From Dicyema japonicum (lineage: Eukaryota > Dicyemida > Rhombozoa > Dicyemidae): DNA of 64,000 bases. Within the stretch, counting starts at the first letter, position 1; each line of letters opens with the position of its first letter. Below the pieces are notes generated by a model that saw nothing but the letters and a program-made list of their open reading frames with translations, was not told the origin of the DNA and did no database searches. The DNA is taken from positions 1,713,925 to 1,777,924 of the forward strand of contig RDEW01000002.1 of assembly GCA_011109175.1 (NCBI GenBank), written 5' to 3'. The translations under genes and the position numbers were made by a program. Positions 21,353 through 33,600 of the stretch are shown in pieces.

Positions 21353-24057
21353 GTCATCTCGCTTGTGCCACCCTCTCCTGGATGCGTCTTGTTAATCGCT
21401 TCCAGTTGCCTCTGTTCCTAAATAGGTCCCTCAGGTGCTCAAGATCACCTGCCAATGGCAACCCTTTCCCAATCGAAGTGTCTTGATGTAGAAGGGTTGG
21501 TAGACTAATTCGTGGTTTTCCCCGGAAAGTCGATCCCAGATGAGAAGCATAGTGGTGTTCCATCGGGAGATTAGCGGGAGTATTCCTGTCCATTTTTAAG
21601 ATGTGACCAAATAAGAGTTGTACACTAAAGCCGGTTTTACAAACATATTGTATAATTTGATTTTTAAAGAGGCAGAAATTTGTTTACCTCGTAACCATAC
21701 GTTGTTTAGATCTTTAAGAGCGAAAGCTGCTAGTGATTTCTTCGTATATGCCTTCTGTATTTCCTAAGAGAGTGCCAAGTTTCTTTGTATGCCTCCATTT
21801 TCTTCGTGTCGTTGTTTGCATCGCCTTACTATAGTATATTCTGTTTTCTCGGTGTTAATTTTTAGGAATGATTTTTCAAATGTTTTGGCCAATTTGTCGA
21901 TAATACCTTCTATTGGTGGTCTGTTGCCGTGAGATCATGTCATCTGCGAAGATGACTTCCGTTATATGTCTGGATATATGATTCCTTGCCTCTCATAGGG
22001 TTGCCTCCAGATATGCGATGAATAAGACCGGAGATTGGGCGTCTCCTTGGGGGGGTTGATTGTTCCGAATACTCAGGATTTCTGATTTCCGAGCTGGGTA
22101 AATAGTTGAGTGGAGAAGAGTAGATAACGAATTATTCTGATGCAATCTTCCTCGAGTAGTGGTGTTAATATTTGTATCATATTGACTCTGCTGATTGAGT
22201 AAATGCCTTAGATAGGTCGATTCCCATTATGTGGTATTCCTCTTTATATTTTTGGCATGAAGAACTTATCCATTTGTGGCTCCAAACGGCATCGGAAGTT
22301 GATCTTCCAGAGACAAACCCACTTTGGCTAGCTCCGATAAATTCACGTAGTGGGATTTTTATTATGTCCAGAGCGATTAGTGATAGAATTTTGCGCAGTG
22401 AGTTGAGTATTATGATTGGTCTTAAGCTGTTTAGCTTTCCTTTTTCCTTCCCCGTTTTATTTAAAGGGATTAATTTTCCGATTCCGATGTTATTCTGGAG
22501 TGTTCCTCAAAAGTTTTGTTCATAATGTGAGTATTAAGTTTTTGAAACTCTTCAGAGCGTATTTTATGAGCTCTGCATTAACATTATCTGGGCCTGGAGT
22601 TTTTGAGTTGTTTAGTCTGGTCACAGCCTTTTTAACTTCCTAAAGTTATTTCTGGTGATAGCTTTCTGGGACTCCATCAAACGGATAAAGCGTTTCTTCG
22701 TTTTCAAGATTGTAATATTTTTCGAAGTGATCAGCTATGGTGTCTGTGCGTCCCTGGTTGTTGTAAATGGTTCTTCCGAGTTCATCATGAACTGTTGGAA
22801 TTTCAGATTTCTTCTTTCGCTCTAGCATCTTAACAGATGCTACATTTGCGCTTCGTTTTTATACTTTCCTACTTCATTTGCAAGGTTTTGTAGCTCCGTT
22901 TCGTGGTTTATCTGACATTTTTTTTGATTTCTCGCATAATTTTGTTTTTTTGGATTTTGAACTTGATTGCTTTCACTTGGTTGTGGGTGTTCATGCATTT
23001 GATACGTAGATCCTTTTGTAAATGGGAGAGGTGATCCATATGTGGGTCGTTAATTTCTTTGATGGTTTTGGAAATTGTCCCAATCGTGTGATTAGCCACT
23101 GATTTTATTTTGTTTACGAGTTTATTCCATAAACTTCCAGCAGGTAGATTGATCGGTTCTATGGTTTGTGATATTTTAGCAGAATAGTTATTTCTGTGGA
23201 CAGGATTGTTTCTTAAAAGTTCGACTGGGTATCTAACTTCTCTGTGTCTGTTTTTGACTCTGTTAATCAAAATCTTCTATTTAGGAGAAGTTTGACTACC
23301 AATAGTTTATGGTCACTCGATGTTAGCGTTCTTCATATGTTCGGGCATGAGAGTAGGGCTTTCTGCTATTGTCGACACAGAATGTAATCAGTTTGGTTAT
23401 ATATTTTGATTACATGTCCATCTGAGTCTCGGCGTTCTCCAGTCCAGGTCGTGATATGCCTTGCAGCGTGCTGGAATGCTGTGCTGTGAATGAATAATTG
23501 TTTATTAATCGCCAAGTTGGTCATAGTTGCTCCAGACATGTTCCTCCAACCTCTCCCATGGGTACCCATAAAGCTCAGTTCTCGGCCCTTTTTCCAACTT
23601 CACGTTCCAATCTCCACTTATGTAAAGTAGATAGCTCGTGGATATTTCCATAAGGGTTGTCGATAGTGAACTGTAAAAGTCATCCAGGTCCGTTGGGTTT
23701 TAGAGACTTTTGGAGATGTAGGTGCATATACATTTTATAATTGTAGATTTAGATCCAGTTTCCAATTGAATTGCGCAAATTCTGTCATTCATTTTCCATA
23801 TTCTTTTTATATATTCCCGGAGTCTGATATCCACGAAAAACCCATTCCGTAGTGGTGACAGTCCGAAGGAAGCAAGATAAGGTCGGGGTCAGCATTTTGT
23901 TCGTTAAGTCCTTCTTTGACTTTGGTCTCTTGCAGGCAGCAGATAGTAATGTTGTATCTTTTCAGATCCTGGCAGAGTGACCTTCTTTTGACCGACGACT
24001 TAGTCCTCGACCGTTGAAGGATGTGAACAGAGAGTTTGAAAAGAATGAAAAAGACAT
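21353..24057 (-). mobile_element. RTE-type LINE, nearly full length, disrupted
   Basis: Read from 24,057 downward. The AP-endonuclease start has SFNGRGLS, ITICCLQETKVKEG (catalytic Glu) and DCHHYGMGF, and later NQTDYILCRQ (Asp). The linker is at 23,270-22,640. The RT has LIPLNKTGKE, SGFVSGRST, IMGIDLSKAF and EVIFADDMI. The thumb and tail end in LPTLLHQD and NWKRLTRRIQERVAQAR, with the stop at about 21,354. Many frameshifts and stops separate these parts, so it is dead, but the order and a ~2.7-kb length fit a complete RTE element. It lies tail-to-tail with the Max-like gene, 120 bp beyond its stop. Confidence 0.85.
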
Positions 24058-24094
24058 TAGTGCAAATTGAGATGCGTCACCAACGTCAACCTAA

Positions 24095-24190
24095 AAAATC
24101 GCTTCCAGTTTCCTAAAAAATATGAAATGTCGATTTAGCTAAGAAATTTAATTGTTGACCTAAAAAATATGAAATGTTGACCTAAAAATT
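24095..24190. repeat. Short tandem-like repeat (TTGACCTAAAAA...)
   Basis: Three imperfect units of (G)TTGACCTAAAAAATATGAAA-type sequence at the 5' edge of the RTE element. It could be remnant 5' UTR or local slippage. Confidence 0.4.
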
Positions 24191-24279
24191 TAATTTTTAT
24201 TTTTTAAAACACAAAATTAGATAATATTTTACATTTTCTGGTAGGGAATTTATACCTTCAGTTAAATTTTTTTGTGAAG

Positions 24280-24970
24280 AATCGAAATGACCTCTCAACT
24301 GGGGGGTCCATGTGGCTAAGGAGTTCGTCAGGCTATCATCTGGAGTTGAGGATCGGGACTTTTTTGAATTGGATCTTCGAAAAGCTTTCAACTCGGTCGG
24401 AAGGGATGTCATCATTGACGTTTGCTTGAAAAGAACCCCGTAAATATAACCTTTTGTTGACCTATCGAATTCGAGTTCTTCCCCATCGTTTTCGGAGATG
24501 AAATTATTCATTCCGTCACAAGAGTACAGCACGGTGACCCACTTGGTCCTCTTCTTTTTTTTAGCGATTGATCATATAGTGCAAGTTATTCTACTCCCCC
24601 AATCTATGGTACCTGGACGATTGTATCCTTGGAGGAAGCCCTGAAGACGTCATTTCAAAGTGACTTCGGTTTCCGAGAATTGTCGCAAGATTGGTTTTGA
24701 GGTAACTCAAAAAAATGAAAAGTGATCAACATGAAGATAAGCGCGGAATCATTTTCCTTCTTCAAAAAACGAATGGAAGACATTGTCCCAGATGTTCGAA
24801 CAACAGACTTATGGTCTCTTGAATTCCTTGGATTTGGATAGGCATGTGGACTTTTTATGCTTAAAAAACCTGCTTCTCAAGATGCATTAACTTCCCAAGT
24901 TCCCCTTATGAAGAAAAGAATCTCCCATATTTCATTGATGATGAAATTACTCTCAAAGTGATTTTAAGCA
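24280..24970 (+). pseudogene. LINE RT fragment with YLDD active site
   Basis: Frames joined by shifts read SQLGVHVAKEFVRLSSG, then FELDLRKAFNSVGRDVII (motif 3), VTRVQHGDPLGPLLFFLAID (motif 4) and WYLDDCILGG (motif 5, YLDD). This order and the QHGDPLGPLLF wording mark a distinct animal LINE lineage from the YADD elements nearby. There is no endonuclease or tail. Confidence 0.75.
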
Positions 24971-26414
24971 TACATTTTTGATATTGATTTTTATGGGTTT
25001 CCTCCTCGTTTAATCCACCGTTCAGTTGGAACATTATTTTTACCCCCTTTATTTGTTTGACCATCTTTTTCAGCTCACACAGACTTGAACTCTGAATTTT
25101 TCACATTGAACTGATTAAGGATTAGGCTCCATCCACCTCTAGGGAACATCCCAAATCTCTGTTTCGCAGAATAAACTATCTCAGACACCCATCCAGCTTC
25201 AGAGACACAAGCAACATCTTCGATGATGGCTGAAAGGGACACAAATTGGTTGGGATAGCATGATCCCTAACATTCTGGTTTCGACAATAAGATTTCTCGT
25301 AACGTCACCCACCCCAGAGACGACTATCCTGCCTCCATCATAATATTTCTGCTATTTGATTTCTAAAGAAGGCCCTTGGATTTTCTTCATTCTTTCCGCT
25401 GAAAAGTACAAGCACAACGTAGAATTATAACATAAGATACAGATAACATGATTTATTCGCAAAACCCCAACTAACTAAACAAGGTAAGAGCCATTAACTA
25501 AAGAGGAAAGCCAAGATTTGGGGTCGTCTATATCGGGGCACTCTCATGAGACACCGTATGTCTCTTCTCCGTAAAAAGCCCCAATTACAATGCGAGTTTC
25601 CACAAGCAATGTAATAAATCACCGATTCTTCTCGTTTTTCTTTCGTATTCGTCATCAATTTCAGATGCTAAATCCAATCCATGTGCTTCAATTTAGTTTC
25701 GTTTATAATTAGAACTTCCATCTGGATCGTGCTGGCTATAGCAACCAGCACTGAGAGCCATTTCCAAAGAGAACGGGCATTAATCAGGGTTATCCTGACT
25801 ACTTCTGGTTATTTTTTTTTTCGTGGCTGCCCTCTCTTCTCTGTATTGAAGCTTCTATATATGTCCTATTCCAGCCAGTTTTAATTTCTTATTCGTTCCA
25901 ATTTTGGAAACTTCACTTTCTCCATTATGGGCATTTTCTCGTTTTAGAGATAATTTTCCATTCGATTTTTTTCTTTTTGGTCAAAAAAGCATCTTTCGAC
26001 ACATCTCCATTAAGCCTGAAGTATGTTTCTCAAACTCGTAGTATATTTCTTCGTCTTGTTGCACCAGTGGCACCACTTTTTCACCAGTGGCACCACTCAC
26101 AAGTCAAATGAAGGACTGTTACAAGTCTGTTACAACCCATCTGATGCGAATATAATTATAATTATAACATCTGATGCGAATATATGTTTAAATTTATATG
26201 GAAACAGAATTTATACACTATTTTTTGTTTAGGTTATATTTAGACAATTTGTTCCCTTTACTATTTATTATCAAAGAAGTACTGGTTAATGAATTTAATA
26301 ATATTTATAAACAGTAGTAACAAATCATGCTCCAGCTCTGACGATGGCCATTTTCAAATTGAGGGCTGAGAGTCTCAGGTAGAACATCTTTAGGGTTGGA
26401 GAGATCATTCACTG
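24971..26414. other. Unassigned sequence with a small direct repeat
   Basis: No gene recognised. A 16-bp unit CACCAGTGGCACCACT is duplicated at 26,062-26,077 and 26,082-26,097 (20-bp spacing). A CATCTGATGCGAATAT unit is also doubled near 26,129-26,185. Confidence 0.4.
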
Positions 26415-29400
26415 TCATTATCATTTTTCTTATGGCTCCTGATTCCCCTTACGAATAATTTTACTTCTAAAAAAAAGCGCTTTTTATAACTCCAATGTGG
26501 ATAACCAAGTCCTCGATGACTAAACATCCAAAAATCCGTCTCTTCTTCAAAATAATAAATTTTAACATTAAAATCTGGTGAACAACCAATATGGAGGCCA
26601 CTCAAAGAGCCAAACGAAGAAAAACTCACCCGCTTAAGAAGTAATTCGTAAAACAGCGCTTGAATATGCCTTGGCAAGCTTGTTCTCTTACAAAAGCTCA
26701 GATTTGAAAATCGGGATCAAAGTAACTCAAGACTTGGGGTATTAAGGCTCATACGTCCTGAGATCAGTGCCCACGTGATAGGCACTACCCATATCTAGTA
26801 GTAAAAAGTGGAAATTAAGGATCTCTTGGAGTTGATTTAAGGGCCGTTATTTCTTAGAGTTTCGACAATTCACTTGATCATTTCTACTTCCATTGAAGCT
26901 AACCGTCATTCTATCATCAATCAGCCTCACCAAGTGAGCAGATTCAGAAAGGATTCCCCTTCCTTTAACGAAAACATATAAAATTAAATCTAAATCTAAT
27001 TATGTTAGTTGTAAGTTGTCTATCGTAAATATTAGAAGTCATCGTCTACAAAAATTAAAATATACGACCTCTTGGCTGAAGTCGCAATAATTTTTGAATG
27101 TTGTCGTATTTTTCTAAAATTTGATTAACTAAAATAAAACTTTTTATAAAAAAGAGACCAAGTGAAACAACAACACCAACAATTGCGAAAAAGATGCCGA
27201 CGCCCAAAGCAGTGCTCTTTTTAGATGAACCTATACGTCGGGAAAATAAACTACTACCAGGCAATGAAGATGAAGAATACGGAGAATCTATGAATATGAA
27301 GTAATTAATTTACGATATCCAACACAGACTGCTATGTGTTCTTCTCTACATCTCGTGGCAATCCATGATCCGTTATGAGAGACAGTAATGCAAACAATTT
27401 CATCATCATTATGGTTGGCTCGTTGGGAGCCCATGGAGTACTTTCCTAATAATAAAGATTAAAAACCGGTTTATCCCCAATCCACGTGAGAGTGGTATCA
27501 TTCACAAAATTCTATAGTCCATGAAAAACCGTCCATTTTTTATTTCTAGAATAATGATTGTGATCACTTTGATTGAGTTTATTTACGATATTCTTATCAT
27601 CCGTCTTTATCATCGAGAGGCCAAACTGAGAACAGAGTCTTGAAGAATCGTGATAAGATAACGATCTCCCAAACATTGTGTAGATTTTTGAATATATTTT
27701 AATTGAAGCAGTCTTATTTTCCAAGTCTAAAAAGTTACTAACAATTATACGCCAAAAATTATTTGTGCAGTTAATATTGGAGTAATTATCTAGAATAAAT
27801 AAAAAATAAAACAATTATTATCATTTTTGTAACAAATGAATCTAGTCTTGTGACATTTATCGTTAATCCATTTTCCTGAAGCATATTGAGCATAAACACA
27901 TCCATATTTTTGTGGTTCCATGGGATAGCCTCTGTCCCAGTTTGTAAAATTCTATAAATGTATGTAAAAAAACTACTGTTTTGAGCTTATCTCCTCTCAT
28001 GAGCACGCCATCAATGTAGATTGATCCAAAGTAAATTCCAATATCAAATTCGACATTCTCTATGACTTAATTTTTATTAAGACCAATAACAGCACAGTTT
28101 TCCACAGGATTAAACGGAGCATAGAGGACCGCATTTCTCATGGCACAAACACTCACGGCCTCTTCCCGAGTAGACAAGAAGTCAAATACATAAAATGAAT
28201 TGTTCTGGAAATAAAATATCTGAGAAAAATAGTCTAAAATTAATTGTTGGATTATACGGAATTTATTTTTTTCACTACAGTCCTTTGGAGTTGCCCCATT
28301 AATAACAGAATCTATTTTTTGTATTAAAAATACCAGTTTCACAAATAATATGTGCGGATTCTGAACAGTCAATGGTGGAAAATTCTCCATTAGTGGAATC
28401 ACGAACGACGCATTCCTTATCAATGAGATTGAGTGAAGTCCACGGTAGGTATGACTAAAATATTTAACTCCTAAAAACCGCTAAATAATTTTTTTCTGTC
28501 ATATAATTATTGCTTTCGTTCGTGTGATCCCGACGAAAGATCGGGAAAATACTAACTCTAAAATGGTTGTATATTAACATATTACCGTGAATAGCACAGT
28601 TTTCTGTTCCATCGTTTGGATGAAAATATATCCGTTGTGATCGTATTTGCAAATTCGTTTTGTTGTCGCATAGTCCTTGGGGAAATTATAAATGTAATAT
28701 GTGTGTCCTCTGAAGGTCACCATACTGTCGTAGGGTACTAAACTTGTAATTTATCGAAAACTGTTGATCTGCTTTCCGTAAGTTATATTGATTCCAGTTG
28801 AATGGATATCATCTATTTTGATACTTATTACTACCAGATTCGCAAATCCAGTATTTCAAATCATGTTCATTTGTAATTTTCCACTTGCCAGAACTTGCTA
28901 TCATTGTTACTCCCTTCCAATCTTTATGTATTGTAATATCTGAATCAAAATTAAAGTAAGTCTATATAAAATGCAATATTACAATCAGATTAAAAAATCG
29001 AGAATTAACAAATACAGTTGATCCTTCCTTTAGTCTCTCCACTCCAATCGACTTGTCTCTGATAATAAGACCTAAGATTCCATCAAAGAGTAACTAGCTA
29101 TTAAGTCATTTTCTTTTTGATCTTGTATGTCGACAGCATAAAATTCACCATTAAATGAAAACATACATTCATAAAATATATCAGACACTTGTTTATACAT
29201 ATCTGAAGAAGTGTATGAATGACCATTCCAATTATATACAGATCCATAAGTAGACACTTTTCCGGAACATTGATTCGTCAGTACAAGTACTAAATTATAT
29301 CATAACTTTACTGATTAATGCCCAAAGATCAAACATTGACTTGTGCATGTAATTCCCAATTTATAGAAATATTAATGAGGCGGTCATTTAATTTATCAAA

Positions 29401-30222
29401 TTTGTTTATTGTGTAAACAAATATTTCTATTAATTGCTTTGAAATTGACGTTGATTTATTATTCGAAAACAGAAAAAAAAGAATATTTGTAACGAATCAT
29501 ACTCAACTGGCACAATCAGTATTGTTAAATGCTATGAAAACCATTCACGTTCGAAAGGACAATCCTCCAGATGTCTATAAAACATCTACGTTTTGTTGAC
29601 AGTACTTTTACAAATCCCCCAATCACTCCAGGGTCTAGAAAACGTTGAGCAAAACGAAAGCGATCTCTAACCCCTAATGATTTATCGGTGTTAATCAAGA
29701 ATCATGTTAAGTTCACATAATATGCTAGTTCTTATTTTTGAAGTCAATAATATAAAAATAATAATTTAAAAAAATGTGATTAATATGACAGTAGAACAAA
29801 GAGTTACCAAAAACTATTAACATTTTTTAACAAAACACAGTCCTTCCACCAAGGAGTATAGGCCACTCAATATTTCCATTATTTAAACCCACCTTAGTCA
29901 GAACTAATGCAAATATTGTGAAAATTACTACTTCCGCTTTGTTTTTTTAATTTATGCGGTAACCTCGCCTTGTATATATTTAACATTGATTGAGTAAGGC
30001 TCAACTATCAAAAACCGTAACTCTCATTCTCATTTTATTCTCATGAGTTGATCGATTTTTGGGAGAAATTAATTTGTTAATTTAACACAGTTAATAACTA
30101 CTAGAAGTTTCAGTAAGGTTGGGTGCACTCCTCATATTAAAAAATATTTCTCATAACGATCTGAAGGAAATGTGCTCAAAAAGTCAGCTCTTTTCTTATG
30201 TTGAGCTCAAATTCACTTTATG
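26415..30222. repeat. Segmental duplication, copy 1
   Basis: About 3.8 kb aligned by eye with 39,568-43,210 in the same orientation, including the whole CTLD gene, its 5' flank (to about 30,200) and its 3' flank. The edges are approximate. Copy 2 is ~0.15 kb shorter owing to small gaps. Confidence 0.85.
27055..29336 (-). CDS. Four-CTLD type I membrane protein (C-type-lectin-like receptor), copy 1
   Basis: Fourteen GT-AG introns of 21-28 nt give one reading: signal peptide MFDLWALIILVLTNQCSG, four C-type-lectin-like domains, a transmembrane segment and a ~35-residue tail. The introns are 29290-29311, 29072-29094, 28962-28982, 28813-28834, 28738-28761, 28558-28585, 28455-28478, 28312-28333, 28060-28083, 27952-27976, 27790-27812, 27546-27567, 27446-27466 and 27288-27313. 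Domain marks: SSGKWKITNEH..YWICES (CTLD1); CVVRDSTNGEFSTIDCSES (CTLD2); NFTNWDRGYP then SGKWINDKCH..FICYK (CTLD3); TWIGDKP, PWAPNEP and SWIATRC (CTLD4). The membrane segment is GVGIFFAIVGVVVSLGLFF. WND/EPN calcium-site motifs are incomplete, so sugar binding is uncertain. Four single-base gaps relative to copy 2 (near 28,620, 28,523, 27,503 and 27,413) break the frame and may be errors or decay. The start is the ATG shared with copy 2; an upstream ATG at 29,348 is absent there. Confidence 0.8.
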
Positions 30223-30510
30223 ACTAATTTTTTGACCGTTTTTGTATCAAATTTTATATAAAAATCAAAATACAAATGATATAATTATTTACGTTTTTAG
30301 GTTTAAAATTCAAACCTGACTAATGATTTCCCAATAAAGAAAATCTCCTTTCCTTAGGCAATGGTGTAGAAGGAATTTTGGTCACAATGTTGGCAGAATA
30401 ATTTGGGGTACTTATTAGTTAGGTATTACCAGGGCAAACATTTTTTAACCTTAAAATTTGAAAAAATTTAACCTTAAAGGGTTAACTTTATTAACCTCTA
30501 AACCAAACTT
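30223..30510. other. AT-rich spacer
   Basis: No gene recognised. Confidence 0.35.
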
Positions 30511-30619
30511 TCACTGCGTGACTGTTCGCTCTCAGAATTGCGAGTGAAATTCGCTCAAACAGCCAGCGGCGTTCGCGAGATCTCAAGTGCATGAGGTGAT
30601 GCGGTTTCCAAGACGTCCA
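30511..30619 (+). repeat. Anonymous repeat R1, copy 2 of 3
   Basis: Contains ACTGCGTGACTGTTCGCTCT, GCGAGTGAAATTCGCTCAAA, CAGCGGCGTTCGCGAGATCT and the GTTTCCAAGACGTCC end. It is the closest match to copy 3, about 1 kb away in direct orientation. Confidence 0.75.
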
Positions 30620-31537
30620 AAAAACTTGTACACAATAAAAGACAAATGTTGTTTTAAAGACTATTTATTGAAAATGGACATTACGTAATTTTCCAGATTT
30701 CGTGTACAAAAGTTTCTGTTTGTCCTCAAAAAAATCTTGAATTGCGAAAAACATCTTACGACAGACGCCGAGGATGGCTGACAATTTAGAAAAAACGAAT
30801 AATCTTCAGGAGAGACATTTTTGCATTCCATATTAATAATTTTAGTTAGGTCACTTTCCAAATTTCTTCTCCAAATATTTTGACCCCTGTTTCATTTTTC
30901 CCAAAATCTAATGCACATAGCGTCGAATATGCGTACTCTAGTACACTCGTTACTTTCAAATTGTAATATTTTTATAAGTGAAAAATTACTATATAAGAAA
31001 AACATGGAATATGTGAATAGTTATGCGAAATAGCGCATAAGTTCTGTACTATTTTTTTCACTTTTCAATGCATTTTTCATAGAAGCTACTAAAATGCCTT
31101 CATCCTCAATTAAGGAATTGATAATTTGTTATCGGAATGTCACATTTATGAAGAGCTTCAAATCCCAGTTTCCAATTTCAGATTCATTTAATTTTTGTTG
31201 GCTAAATGTTGTCAAACGATCTATCTATATCATCAAAAAATCCTTACCAACGGAAATTTTATGTTTCCTGGACGATCTGTGAAGGTTAACAAAGTGCTTT
31301 TTTGAGCACTTCACTGTCGTTAACCATAGTATACAAAAAAAACTCATGGTTATTATGTAATTAAAATTCTCTTGGAAATTTGTTAACGATTAATTTTGCT
31401 TTAGACAGAGAAGACGTAGAAATACGTGGCATACAAAAAAACGTGTAAACAACATGCTGTTTAATATTTATTTAATAGTAAAATAATAATTTGTTGAAAT
31501 AATTTTTTTTAAATATTTAAACAATAGAAGTCAGGTA
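30620..31537. other. Sequence between two direct R1 repeats
   Basis: AT-rich with short open frames only (30,661-30,861 - and 31,094-31,282 +), without motif. The two R1 copies bracket it in direct orientation, so a composite element with R1 as terminal repeats is possible. Confidence 0.4.
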
Positions 31538-31657
31538 GCTGCCGCCCTCACTGCGTGGCTGTTCCCTCTCAAAATTGCGAGCGAAATTCGCTCAAATAGC
31601 CAGCGGCGTTCACGGAGATCTCCAGTGCATGAGGTGATCCGGTTTCCAAGACGTCCG
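31538..31657 (+). repeat. Anonymous repeat R1, copy 3 of 3
   Basis: Contains CACTGCGTGGCTGTTCCCTC, GCGAGCGAAATTCGCTCAAA, CAGCGGCGTTCACGGAGATC and ends GTTTCCAAGACGTCCGAA. The same order as copy 2 with few differences. Confidence 0.75.
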
Positions 31658-31819
31658 AATAATTTAAAAAAGTAAAGTTAAAAAAATTTAACCTTACGAT
31701 TATTTTAAAAATATAAAAGGAGAACGTTTAAAATTAATGAAAAAACAGAATTTGTTAAATTTTAATATTTTATTAAATTCATCACCTAGTTATTACTCAA
31801 GAATCGGCTGATAACTTTG

Positions 31820-32000
31820 TTGTCTGTTCCTCTTTCCCTTCCTACTAGACTAATATCATGTGATCCACCTCTCTGGTGGGCAATACCAGGATGGCACGAA
31901 AAAAGATCATTATCTCTCCCCCACTCCACTGGAGAATTTTCCACAGCTGCAATGTGGAATGGAAGTCTTTTAAATTTATTATGGTTCCCGAAAAACTCTT
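31820..32000 (+). repeat. Anonymous repeat R2, copy 1 of 3
   Basis: TGTCTGTTCCTCTTTCCCTT, CATGTGATCCACCTCTCTGG, GGCACGAAAAAAGATCATT and CCCCACTCCACTGGAG recur in the same order at 43,835-44,045 and, cut by the window end, at 63,857-64,000. An open frame of 175 codons crosses it but shows no recognisable domain, so I do not call a gene. Confidence 0.7.
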
Positions 32001-32339
32001 TTTCTCCGGCAGTGGAAACTGGATACACCTTTGCGGGAATTCCCAGTGATGTCTTTTCAATCGTACTCGCAGTCTTTCCACTTATTCCCTTTTCAATTCC
32101 AACTTTCAGCAAGGATGAAAGCTGGACGATAGGTAAAGGGATTAATAGCAACTATCTGGTTAAGGTGGTGACGTCACTCTATGAAATATGTCTTTTCACG
32201 CTTGATTACCCATTTTCCATTCTCCCTCGGTACTTTCAACATTCAAGATTTGAAGTTTACTGTCAAAAACATCAACTTGGACGTGATTTATCAAAACGAA
32301 AATTACGGCATCTTCCATTACGAAATTGGATGATTATTA

Positions 32340-33600
32340 TATAATTGTTTCAGACTCTGATTGTCTACAATGGTCTTGGATTTGCAGTCCACGAAGATCT
32401 TTATGACCTTGTGACACGTGTATGGGCTGTCTTGGATCGTATTCAACTCATTCTATTCCAGTTCGGAACAAAACCTAATTCTGTCATATCTATCATCAAT
32501 GATATGCTCCTACCGCTGTCCGGTTGATGCGACCCTGAAGAGCTTGGTGTGTTCTACTCACTGGGACATGAATCACTTTCTTCATTATTTCTGACATTCA
32601 ATTATGGTGACTGGATTCCTAGAATTGGCAAAGTGAGGAACGAGGAGACCTGTATTAGATCACATGCTCAAATCCGCCGAAATTCCTCTGATGTTTCATT
32701 ACTCTATTTCTGCGAATCCTCAACTTATTTTACGAATACTGCTTTGATCATCCAGCAAGACACAAAACTACTTGGGTTGGTTCAAGAAGGGATAAAAGAG
32801 GGAAGCTGATCAAAATACACAACCAAGTCGACTATATCTTGTGTTGAAGTAACAGAAACCTTATGTGGAACTAGAGATTCTATGATGGCCTCGGAACTTC
32901 CAGTGACCACAAACTAGTGATGAAAGAGTACGGCGAAAACTCAGAGAGGAGATAATTAAGATAGATGCGGACAATAACGCAAGTATTTGTGGAGTGGCGT
33001 TGAAGTCGCATTGAAGAATGATTTTGGTCACTCCTCATAAAAATAGTTCGTAGCACTATTTTGACGAAAATCAAAAAACTTCAATAATATCAAGTAAAAG
33101 GGACGCGGACAAACAGATTGAGGAACTCGAGCGGTAAAAAGATGGAATCTGATATCCCTAACAGTTATGGATCGACGTTAAATATCATAAACACCAAAAC
33201 ACCCCCTGGATTGCCGTATAAGTGTCTCGTAAACTCTTAAAGGATAGCTAAACTGCAGGAAAGTGGCTCTAAACACTGATGATGTTAGAATGATATCCAT
33301 ACTTTTAGAAGATAGTCATCTACAGTCGAATTGGGGAATTCTGCCTCTAATTTTTTTAAAACCACTCGGGGAGTTCCACAATGAGACTCTTTGTCCCTTT
33401 TTTACATCATTTACTTTGAGGCTTCGTTGAGAGACTTCAGATCGTCTATCGATGAGTTGATTTACTCGGATGATCTAGACTTTGAGCGTGGAGATGCTAA
33501 ATTTCTCAATTACCTACGCGATTATCTAGCACATAAACCAAATCGACGGAAATCCGGCGATCGAGATGGCGACGACTGCTAAGACGCATTTTGGACGTAT
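32340..33600 (+). pseudogene. RTE-like LINE: endonuclease plus RT core, disrupted
   Basis: Endonuclease parts in order: YNGLGFAVHEDLYDLVTRVW, VLDRIQLI, FNYGDWIPRIGK (GDxN region with W for N), LLYFCESSTYFTNTALIIQQ, IHNQVDYILC (Asp) and GTSSDHKLVM (SDH). RT parts follow from about 33,355: RGVPQxDSLSP (an in-frame stop at x), then IIYFEASLRDFR and LIYSDDLDFERGD (YSDD-type active site). Stops and shifts are common. The RT resembles the fragment at 5,088-5,500. Confidence 0.8.

Noticed and set aside
27495-27545. An 18-nt intron (ending in ACTATAG) in CTLD4 of copy 1
   Set aside because: Copy 2 lacks the GT. A 22-nt intron at 27,546-27,567 fits both copies and gives a better CTLD reading, leaving one base gap in copy 1.
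31817-32344. 175-codon + strand open frame as a host gene
   Set aside because: It starts inside repeat R2, whose other copies are not open in this frame, and I see no domain.
32880-33074. Minus-strand open frame as a gene
   Set aside because: It is the shadow of the + strand LINE endonuclease (SDHKLVM) region.
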